Shown piece after piece: positions 13,201 to 25,100 of a DNA stretch of 64,000 nucleotides. Within the stretch, counting starts at the first letter, position 1. Each line of letters begins with the position of its first letter. The notes under the pieces were generated by a model. The model was not told the origin of the DNA, made no database searches, and saw only the letters and a list, made by a program, of their open reading frames with translations. The position numbers were made by a program, and so were the translations under genes. The stretch comes from Scilla litardierei (Eukaryota; Streptophyta; Magnoliopsida; Asparagales; Asparagaceae), in the NCBI GenBank assembly GCA_030789695.1, contig CM061141.1, positions 164,329,579 to 164,393,578 on the forward strand, read 5' to 3'.

Positions 13201-14525
13201 GGAAACATCACCAAAATCCAGAAAAAGAAGAAACGAAGAGATGGACTTACCTCATGGTCGCCCGCCTCCCGCTGCATCCCCGAAGAAGCCCGTCTCCTGC
13301 AATTTGAGGTCTTACATAGTAGCATGTTTTAGCATTTAATTTAAATTTTGTTTGCACGGTACAAGTGCAGTTGTCCAACACATGCTAGCATTTATTAAGA
13401 AGTTTGACCTTTTGAGTGAGCTGGCCACTAAAGGCTTTCCATTTAATAACAAGCTTGACATTCAGCCACTAAAGGTTTTCCATTTATTTACAAACTTATC
13501 ATTTTTAGCCACCAAACCCTTCCATTTATTCAAAAGCTTGTCATTCTCATTTATTTTCAATCCTGTTGATCAAAAAAATGTAATATATTTAGCATAATAC
13601 TTTTAACAAAATGTGTAACTAGTAAAAAAGTATTTGTGCTAATATTTGATAGTATTTAATAGAGTTTTAAGTATATGAAACTACCGATACCGACGAAACG
13701 AAACTACCGTCCGAAACCACCGAAACGGACGATACCGATACCGAAACCTAAATTTTGGGAAGAGCGATACCGAGACCGAAACTGAGACCTAAAACCTTGG
13801 ATGAAAGAAGTGAATTTACCATCAAAATTTTCATATGTCAAAGGATATATAAGATCAGTCATACATAATGAAAAATATATTAAAAACTAATCTCGTATAA
13901 AGTATAACATAATTTCAAAGGCTAATCTCTATAGAGTAGAGTATTAAAGCCAATCGTATTTAGAGCAAAGTACAATTTCAATGCTAATCTCCATAGAATA
14001 GAGTCATAAAGCTAATCTTATATAAAAGAGAGTATAATTATAAGGCTATTCTTTATAGAGTAGAGTATTAAAGCTAATCTCATATAGACTAGAACCAATT
14101 AGATAGCATGATTATCTTATACATATGGTAATAAAAGTAAACAAGTGACTAAATCCTATTGGCATAATAGATAAATTCCAATCATCACTTAACTCATGGA
14201 TGCTATGGCTATTTCATAAGTTTATGGTAATTTATGTTCAAAAATTTTAATACCAACATCTAGTCTACTTATATCATGCTTATAACTTATGACTAATAAT
14301 TTTTACTGAATCAAAGATAGTAAAAATAAAATTTTATGTAAAACATGAAACTAATAAGACATGGATTGTGAAAACAAAAACCGTAATGACACGTTGATAT
14401 CGATTGATATCGATTATAGGAATTAATAGAATCCCAAAACTAAATGGCATGATGAACAATACATAAATGAGGCTCATGTACATGCCAAACAAGAGAGTAA
14501 ACATGAAGATACATTCATTTTGATG

Positions 14526-14574
<49 letters not shown>

Positions 14575-17500
14575 GAAAACCTCTTAATTTCATTGTTATT
14601 CTTGCATACAATATTTACTTTATGGCTTCCTTGATGGGAGGAACAATTAATCCGAAAATGGCAATTAATTCAAGAAAATTAACAAATTCTCCATTATTCA
14701 TCATTCATCTGTAGGTAAGAACTCTTTATATAAAACTTCCATCAGAGAGTTATAATAACTATCTACATAGTTATGATAACTATAGTAATCTTTATGTAGT
14801 TATGATAACTATAGTAATTTTTTGTAGTTATGATAACTATAGTATCTTTTATATAGTTATAATATGCCAAATGACATATCAATATGTGCTCATACTTATA
14901 GACTTAAAAAAGACTTCAAAATAAAACAAAACTTTAAATTGACTCAAACTCGAGAAACTCAATAAAAGAAACTTTATCTTCTAATAAAATGAAGTCAATT
15001 AACTGTAAGTTCAAAGCTAAGTAACATGTTTGAGACGCTCTAAATTCATGGTGTATTTTAAAATCCCAAAGAGCTAAGTATTGTAGCCGTGTCATCTTTA
15101 ATTAGAAATCTAAAGATCTAAGTGTTGAATGCTTTGGGCCAACGTGCCAATTAAACCAAACAAAAAAATATTTCTTTAACCAAGCAAAAACTATACTATA
15201 TTAACAAAGAGAATAATGTGTATCATATGACATATGAGGCAATGACTCATATACCAAGACACAAAAATGTGTCAAGTACAATAAGTACAAGCCCATGTGA
15301 GATTTGTACTTGCCACCTTTTGTGTCTTGTATATGAGGTATTATCTCATATGCCATATGATGCCTATTATTCTCATTAACAAAACCTAAACATCACACGA
15401 AATAGGTTAGATATCTATTATACAATTGAGTGATGTTTTTGAATGTGGTTGCTGACTATGACAAAATAGTGGATAAAAGGGTGACTAGGATTGAATCTTA
15501 AGTAGTCAATGGATATGATGCGAGTTTGTGAAAATTTTAGAGGAAAAATCCTAAAATTTTGGAGAAAAACTAAATTTGGATGGAACTAAATTTTGAGGGA
15601 ACTAAAATTTTAAATGTTGGAGGAATTGATTCTGGAGGGAACTAAATTTTGGGGTAACTAAAATTTTTGGAGGACTTAAATTCTCTAGAGGAACTAAATT
15701 TTAATTTAAAATTTGAGGAGAACTAAAATCTGAAGGAAACCAAGATTTTAAATTTTGGAGGAACTAAAATTTTTGTGGGAAATTCTCTCGGGGAACTAAA
15801 TTGTAGTTTGAATTTGGTTAATTTTTTTGTTAAGTGTAGTATTTTGAAGGTGGCTGCAAATTTTTTTTGGGTGATTTGAAGAGGCTGCAATTTTTTTGAG
15901 GGGATGTGGAGATTTTGAATGTGTTGAAATTTTTTGGGAAAATATTTTGAATGTCCCATGACCTATGGTACGGGTTATGATTAGTACCTCTTTGAAATAA
16001 CAATTAGTCATCACACACATACCTTAATTAACTCAACACACACAAATACCGATTAGGCATCATACACACACCTTAATTAAAAAAATTGCTAATCACTCCA
16101 AGGTTTGAGGTTTCGGCCGATACCCCTGCGTTTCGCCCATTTCGTACGGTATCGGTGGGTAACGAGATCGAAACTAGGGGTTAGTTTCGGTATCGGCCGA
16201 TACTGAACGGTATCGGTCGATACCGTTCAGTATCGGCCGATACCGGCCGAAACTGACTATTCAGTATCAGTTGAAGGTAGAGAAAGAAGAATGCGTAATT
16301 AAATAAAAATTCTCCAAAACCCCAAAAAATTTCGTGAATCAATAGGTTGCAAAGAAAGTTTGTTTAAAAGAGAGGAGAAAACCCTAGGGGTTCGGCTTAA
16401 AAATGATGAAGAATTAGACGAAGAAGAGACAAAACCAATAAAAAATTGCTGAAAAAAAGAAGAAAAAGTAAAAAAAAGGAAGATGATGAAAAAAGTGAAC
16501 TCACTGCATCGCGTCGTCGACTCGCCGAACCCGCCTCCTGCCTCGCCGAACCCGCCTCCTGGCTCGCCACACCTCAACCATCTAGCATGAGAGAGACAAC
16601 GAGCAAAGAGAGAGAGGCCCGAGTCACCTTTCAGGAGAGGCTGCGTTTTAAAAAAAAAGGCAAACTTGCAAATAAGTGGTATGTACATAGAGTAAAACAG
16701 TCGTTGCACATAGCAAGCGGATTTTTTGTGGAAGCCCTGTAAATAAGTGGTATGTGCGCAAAGCAAAATGGTGGGTGCGCAAAGTAATGCCCAACGATTT
16801 TTTGGCAAACTTGTAAATAAGTGGTTTGTGCGCAAGGTAAAACGGTGGGTGCGTAAGGCATGCTTTAGGATCGATTCATTTATCTAATATTTAGTATTTA
16901 AGTAGCAAACTTTAGGTATTTGGTATTTGATACGATTACGAACTCAAATTTAGTTTATCTATTTAGTATTTAGTATTTAATAGTATATAATTAATATTTT
17001 AGTTTGTTTAGTATTTAATAGTATTTGATAGGTTTAGATTTAAGAATCTCCAAAACCATCACTGTGTGTATATAGTATATACATATTTAAAGTATCCCCG
17101 AAACCGAAACCGAAACCCGAAACGAAACTGCAGAAACTAGCGAAACGGACGAAACCGAAACTTGTTTTCGAAACCGCCGAAACGGGCGATACTGATACCG
17201 AAACCTAAATTTTGCAAAGAACGATACCGAGACCGAGACCTAAAACCTTGCATCACTCACATACCTTAATTAACTCATTAACTTAATTATCACTTGCTCT
17301 TTCAGTTCACATACCTTAATTAACCAATTGTACAAAATCAAAATACCCCGCCCCCGCCCCCTCCTCCCATCCCCATCCTCCACCCTCCACCCTCCCCATC
17401 CCGCCCACTCCTCCTCTACCTCCCACCACCACCGCCCCCGCCCTGCCCCCCTTTCGTCCCCTCCCCCTCCTCCCCAGCCACCTCCCCCCTCCATCTTCTC

Positions 17501-19078
17501 GCCCCAGCCCCACCCTCGTCGCCCCCGCTGCCCCTATCCCTCCACCATCCCCTAGCCCCTGTCGCCCCCATCCAGCCCCAGCCCCAGCCCCTCCCACTTC
17601 GCCCTCCTCCACAGTCCCACTCCCTGCAATGAGAAATTAGTGTATAATTAAAAGATAATTAGTGTGGAATTAAGATCTGTGTACTCCACAAAAATTAAGT
17701 GGTATGTGAATTAGGGATGCGAAGTGAGCTATGTGCGTTTTGGGAAATTCCGGCTGTGAACTGAGCAAAAATTGTGTTCAAAAAAGTTAGGTCTGTGCAC
17801 AGAGTAAAATTAAATTGTCTGTGAACTGAGCAAAAAGGTCTATTCGCATCACAATTCCTATAAGATGCTATACACTTTTCATAATGGGAGTTGATGTGCA
17901 CACAGATCACTTTTCACGTGCATCCAAACGAATTTAAAAATGTTATTTAACCTTACACCCAATTTCATATCCCCACATTACCCATGTCATCTTCATCTTC
18001 CTCCCCTACTTCATTGCTACAATGGCTACCGCCACATCCATGCAGCCTCCGATGTCACCAGATTCACACTGCATCCCCTCCCCTACTTCATTTGCGCAAC
18101 GTTTTTGAAATTGATGAACGGAGGCTCAAACGGTGTCGGGTCGACCTGGAAATTTGTGGGGAGCTTCCTAACAAGTTTATCTAACTACGGCAAAAAAAAA
18201 TTTAAAAAAAAAATTCTGTAGTTTGCCCAGATCGCTGACAGCGCTGGAAAAATTTCCAGCGCTGTCAGCACTCCATTTTTCACTATATATAGTGAAAAAT
18301 GGAGGAGAGCTGACAGCGCTGGAAATTTTTCCAGCGCTGTCAGCGATCTGGGGCCCCTCCAAATTTTTTTAAAATTTTTTTTGCAGTAGTTACATAAACT
18401 TGTTAGGAAGCTCCTCACAAATTTTCAGGTCGATCCGACACCGTTTTAGCCTCCGTTCATTGATTTCAAAAACGTTGCGCAAAACTGTGGACAATTTTGC
18501 GCAACGTTTTTGAAATTGATGAACGGAGGCTCAAACGGTGTCGGATCGACCTGAAAATTTGTTGGAAGCTTCCTAACAAGTTTATCTAACTACTGCAAAT
18601 TTTTTTTTAAAAAAATTTTTGGAGGGGCCCCAGATCGCTGACAGCGCTGGAAAAATTTCCAGTCAGCACTGGTCCATTAACCCCATATATATGTTGACTA
18701 GGATCCATTCGGATGGATCAAACATGCATTCATCCAAGTGGAATTTAAAATTGGGCAACTTAAATAGATAATCCGCTTCGTTAAAAGTGATCTAACATGT
18801 CTAAACTACATGCAAACAAAATTTCAAGTGTTTTGGACATGTTTTGCCCATCCATCAAATGTTTGCAAAATCAATGTTTTTGAATAGTCATAAAATCGAC
18901 TAATTTTGCAACCACCTGATGGACGGGCAAAACATGTTCAAAGCACTTGAAATTTTGTTTGTATGTAGTTTAGACATGTTAGTCACATCCAACGGAGTGG
19001 ATTATCCATTTAGGTTGCCCAATTTTAAATTCTACTTGGATGGATCCACATGTTTGATCCATCCGAATGGATTCTAGT

Positions 19079-19114
<36 letters not shown>

Positions 19115-22100
19115 TAGAAATTGCCCGTGCACTTAGTGCACGGAGCAAAAATAACCACCAACGAACATGGCCGTAATGCATGCGCGGAACCGGGAAGGAA
19201 CGAAAAGCGTGTGTGCATGTCGGCAACGTCGGATGGTAAAAGGGGAGCGAATGCACGGACCCCCAAAAACCAACCCACACAGTAAGGATGCGGGACCCAC
19301 ACAGGTGTTTCGATGAGTGCAAAAACGGGTGAAAATGAGAATAGTGGATTTAAGTGTGTGTAGTGTCTTGGGGTATTTTGGTTTTTTTGCTTCGGGGTGT
19401 GATTTTGGGTGTTTGGGTTTGGGTGTGTTTTTGGGGGGTTGGGTGGTGTTTTGTGTTTTTTGGTTTTTGGGTTTAAAAAGGGTGTCACATGTGGCGATGT
19501 GACATTGCCACATGGGACAAAGATTCAAAAACATCCCTCATTTGTAATATATATATATATATATGATAATAATGGGTATCATATGACAATAGTGGCTTAG
19601 CCTCATATACTAAGACATAAAAGTGTGGAAGTACAAGCTTCACATGGACTTGTACTTATTATACCGCTAACTTATTTGTGTCTTGGTATATGAGGCTAAG
19701 CCTTATATATATATATATATGTCATATTATACACATTATTATATATATATATATATAAGATTTTCAACCTCGAATATTTATCCAAACAAAATTTGATACC
19801 AACTAATCTTGAAACGGGAAAGGCCTGCTGAATTCAGGCAAGAGCCCCTCATAAAGTCATGGTCGGGTCCAAGGCCCATAAGGGTAGCTTGGTCAGCTAC
19901 ACAAGCCCACAAGCTCAAAGAGGACGGCCTCACAAGCCTATAGCCTCACAAACCACTAGGCCAAAGAATCAGTCACGCAAAACCTACCAGAACAAAGAGA
20001 GGTAAGCCGAGCCAGGGAGGCCAAGGTAGGGCAAAGGGCACAACCGCAAGGCATGATAAGCCGTAGGGCACAGTGCAACATGACATGTAGACAAAGGCCC
20101 ACGAAAAGTATGGCAAAGAGCAGATAATATTATAGCAAGAAGAGGAAAATCCGCATCCAAGGGGGAAAGAAAACCCCAAATCCCTAATTTCCAACAAATC
20201 AAAATGTTTAAATAAGGAAAAAGGTTGAGTGTAGCGAGGCCGGAGAGTGAAATCCATGGACCTATTGGTCATGAGTAAGAGGGGAAGCATCGATCGTCGT
20301 CGGGGCCTCGCCGCCACGCTCTTTCGCTGTGCGCTTGCGGTTGCATCCACGAGAGGATGATTAGCTTGTAGAGGTGATTGAGAGTGGATGGAGAGAGAAG
20401 GAGATCTCCATCGAATGCGAGGGAAGAGATCGCAACACCGTCACTCAATGAGGATGCGTGTTTCAAGGAAATAAATATGGCGTATGATGTGAACCAGCCC
20501 ATCAACTTACAAACTGAAGACCTAATTCTAAGTGAAGGCCCAATGACAAGAGGAATGCTAAAAGAATGCAAGATGCAATTGGGGCCCATGTAGAAGCATT
20601 GCTGGCCCAAGAAAGTATGTGCTAAAAAAGAAGCAAATGCGGCCTTAATCTTGCTTATCCAAGCCCAATAAAATTAAGGCCCAAGATAGGAGTGCAACTA
20701 ATAATTCTGAATTATTGGGAAATATGAAGAGTCGTGTGCAATCAATACTTCAGAATTCATGGGGGAATATCAAGAGTCATGGATAACATCAAAAGCCCTA
20801 TCATTAAATCTGAATTCATGTGGAGATGACGATATATACCATTAATCTGAATTCATGTGAAGATGAAAAACCATACCATTAAATCTTAATTCATGGGGAG
20901 ATGAAGAGCCATTAGTTCCTATTAATTAATGAATCTTTTAAGTTTCCAAGCTCTACCTATAAATAGAGCATATAATCCTTTGTAATAAGCATCAATCAGA
21001 TCATTAATTCAGAATTAGAGTGTTTTCTAATATTGTGTGAGTTTCAATTTTCTTTTGCTCTTGTGAAACATTGCCTTGTTAATCTTCCTTATAAGAATGG
21101 TGATCCAAATTTGCAAAAGCCCCCAATTCGTACTTCAACCCAAGTGCATTGCTGTGTGGATTGGTTAAACTCGTGTTCGTGGTTGGGCAAGTGGTCTAAG
21201 TATTATAACGTCGGTTGGCTATTTGCATTTGTCAGGTCAGTGAACCATCTTTATCTAGAGCTTATCACTCCATTTTCCTTTCTCTAAGTCAGGAGTGTGT
21301 GCTCATATCCTTCTTTTTAAGTTTGTTTCGAGTTCTTTGAATAACATACGCCGTGAAGATCGGGCCACCTCCCTGGTTTCACATCATTTGGTATCAAATC
21401 CCCAGGTTGACACGGTATGTTTCCTTCAATCATTCATTGCTTTAAAAAATTTCTGTATCAAATTTTTTCCTTTCCTATATTTTTGCAAAAAAAAGAAACT
21501 TCTCTGAAACCTCAAAATAATTCCAAATCACCTTGATTTTATCTTTAGTATGCAAGACTTTTGTTTCATCTTCCTGTTTTAGAGAGCTATTGTTCTTATA
21601 TCATTCAAAAGTCAAATCTGTTTGTTGTTGTTTATACAAGTAAAGCACACAAAAAAGAAAAAAAAAGCAAAAAAACAAAAGAAAAAATCAGTAAAAAAAC
21701 AAAAGCAAAAAAAAGTAAAGCTTGGCAAAAAACGAGAAAAAAAACAGTGGTGCTCAATTTAGTTCTTACATTCTGTTATCTTTCAAATTAATAGCTCTTA
21801 TTGTTGCATTTTTGTCTTGCATTACCAAGGAATTCCTTTCTTTTCATCGAATCCCTACTCTAGACCTAATTCTACTTCAGGCCTAAACACATCCATTATG
21901 CACAATTTTACCCACCACCACTACATACTTGGTTGAAGTGAATAATTGGCATTATTGGATCACTCAACAAGGATTTGGGTTGCATACGAGCTAAGGACAG
22001 ATTCTGAGGGAATTGTGAGTTGGTGAGATTATCAAGAGTATATTTTTTCCTCTTTCACTAATATGACATGAAATCCAGAAGATACTACATTACATGGAGA

Positions 22101-25100
22101 ATCATCTTTTTAAATGCTAGCATTGGTGAGCCATTTTGAGAGATTGTTTGACAGAAAGCTAGAACGAATTCATGAACGATTAGATCAAATTGAGAATCAA
22201 GCTTCTACACAACAAAATCCTCCAAACAATCAAGAACAACCTCATGGAGATACATAGAGCCAAGTTGATGGCGATGAATTTGAAGATCACCAGCCAAGAA
22301 GAAGGAGATTTCATCGTGATGAACAAAGGAGGCATAGAAACTGATGAGACATCATTGGTGGAATTAAAATCAAAGTTCTTTCGTTTCAAGGCAAAAATGA
22401 TCCTGATGCGTATTTGGAGTGGGAAATGTGTGTTGAGCAAATTTTCTTATGCCATGACTACTCTGAAGGTAACACGGTGAAACTTGCAGCTCTTTAGTTT
22501 ACTGATTATGCTCTTGTTCGGTGGAATCATGTGCAAAAGGAAAAAGAACGATATGGAGAACGTCCCATTAGTACTTGGGTGGAAATGAAATCAACCATGA
22601 GGAAGTTTATTCCATCTTGTTGTCATAGGGAACTTCATCACAAACTGCAACGACTCAATCAAGGCTCTAAGAGTGTAGATGAGTATCACAAAGAGATGGA
22701 GATTGCCATGATTTGAGCAAATGTGGTGGAGGACAGAGAAATAACAATGGCTCGTTTCTTACATGGCCTTAATTATGATATTGCTGATGCTGTGGAGATG
22801 TATCACTATGTAGAGCTTTAAGAGGTGGTCCATCAAGCCATCAAGGTAGAACAACTGAAGAGGAGAAATGCTGCAAGGAAGTGCTCTAATTCTTTTAGCC
22901 ATTGGAAGCCCAATTCAAATAGAGATACTCCATCTAATTCGAAGGAGAATACTTTGAAGAAAGTTGAGAAGACGGCTGATATTCCAAAGAAGACGCAAAC
23001 TGAAGCAAATACTTCTGGAAGCCGTGACATAAGATGCTTCAAATGCCAATGGAGAGGACACATTTCCATAGAGTGCCCTAACAAGTGCACCATGATCATT
23101 AATAACCATGGGGACTGTGAGACTGAAGAAGAAGAATCTGATGAAGAAGATGAGATGTTGCTTGAAGATGATGACGGAGAAATTGCTGCCGATATAGAAT
23201 TTCTTGTGACTAGAAGAGCACTTAGCATTCAAATGAAGGAGGAAGAGAAAACCAAAGGGAGAATTTGTTCCACACACGTTGCCTAGTCCAAGAGAAAGTA
23301 TGCAGTGTAATCATAGATGGAGGAAGTTGCAGCAATGTAGCAAGTGCTGAATTAGTGGAGACGTTGACTCTTCCAACGTTCAAGCATCGACAACCCTACA
23401 AGCTACAATGGCTCAACGAACGTGGAGAGTTGAAGGTAACAAAATAAGTCACAATCCTATTTTCTATTGGCAAATATAGAGATGAAATAATTTGTGACGT
23501 TGTTCCCATGAAAGCATGTCATCTCTTGTTGGGCAGACCGTGGCAGTTTAATCGTCGGGTAACACATGACGGGTACTTAAATCGTTATTCTTTTCTACTT
23601 CGAGGGGTGCCAATAACTCTCCTTCCATTATCCCCAAAACAAATACAGGAAGATCAAATAAAGAGAAAAGAAAAGAGAGAGTGAAAAATGAAAAATGATT
23701 CAACAAGAAGAGAGTAAAATGGAGTGAGAAAAAGATAAGAGAGTTGAGTGAAGAAAAAGAGAGTAAACTGAGAGAAAATTCAAAAAGAAAATGATAGAAA
23801 AGTGAAAAAAGGAGAGAAGAGTTTTCTAGTGGCAAAAAGAAGTGAGATTAAGCAAGCCTTGTTTCCTCAATAAAACCTCCTAGTACTTGTGTACAAAGAG
23901 GCGATGTTGAATACTAACGACTTAACGTCTGCTTTGCCTAGTGTTGTTTTATCTCTTTTACAGGAATATGAAGATGTCTTTCCTAATGAGATACCACCCG
24001 GTTTGCCACCAATTAGAGGCATAGAGCATCAAATTGATCGTATTCCTGGATCATCTTTGCCTAATCGTCCAGCATACCGCACTAATCCTGAGGATACTAA
24101 GGAGATTCAAAGGCAAGTTGGAGATTCAAAGGCAAGTTCAAGAGTTGATGAGCAAGGGAAACATGAGAGAGCTTCAGTCCTTGTGCAGTTCCAGTATTGC
24201 TTGTATCCAAGAAAGATGGTACATGGAGAATGTATGTTGATTGCAGAGCCATTAACAACATCACAGTAAGATATCGTCATCCTATTCCTAGGTTAGATGA
24301 TATACTAGATGAATTATCTGGTTCAACTATCTTCTCTAAAATTGACTTAAAAAGTGGTTATCATCAAATAGGAATGAAAGAAGGAGATGAATGGAAAACA
24401 GCATTTAAGACTAAACATGGATTGTATGAATGGTTAGTTATGCTTTTTGGGTTAACTAATGCACCTAGCACATTTATGAGATTAATGAATCATTCTTCCG
24501 TGCCTACATTGGTAAATTTATGGTTGTTTACTTTGATGATATCCTTGTGTATAGCAGAACCTTGGATGAACATGTGGATCACCTTAGACAAATTCTAGAG
24601 GTTCTAAGAAAGGAGAACTTGTTTGGCCATTTGAAAAATGTGATTTTTGCACAGATAAAATTGTTTTTCTTGGCTTTGTTATTAGTAGCACAGGTGTTGC
24701 AGTGGATGAAGAGAAGATTAAAGCAATCCAACCCCTACAACTGTTGGACAAGTCAGAAGTTTTCATGGACTTGCAAGCTTTTACAAAAGGTTTGTGAAGA
24801 ATTTTAGTATACTGACAACACCATTGAATGAATTGGCCAGGGATGTTCGATTCAAATGTGGAGAAGCTCAAGAGAAAGCTTTCCAAATCCTCAAAGAGAA
24901 GCTAACTCAAGCACCTTTACTGATACTTCCTAATTTTGGTAAGACTTTTGAAATTGAATGGATGCTAGTGAGATTGGCATATGAGGTGTTCTCATGCAAG
25001 AAGGTAAACACATTGCATATTTCAGTGAAAAGCTAAATGGCCACACTCTTAACTATCCTACATTGATAAAGGATTATATGCATTAGGTAGAGTGTTAGAA

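Noticed and set aside
12936..13325. Arg/Gly-rich frames of about 125 codons on both strands
   Set aside because: They follow the GGTATCGGCCG repeats of hAT-like copy A; the periodic repeat keeps frames open by composition.
17270..17612. Gly-rich open frames on the minus strand and Pro-rich ones on the plus strand
   Set aside because: They come from the C-rich low-complexity tract, with no domain, intron signals or plausible start context.
19074..19534. Frames of 80-130 codons on the minus strand
   Set aside because: They overlap the TA microsatellite and the Helitron-like element, show no domain, and carry Pro/Lys runs caused by GT-rich sequence on the other strand.
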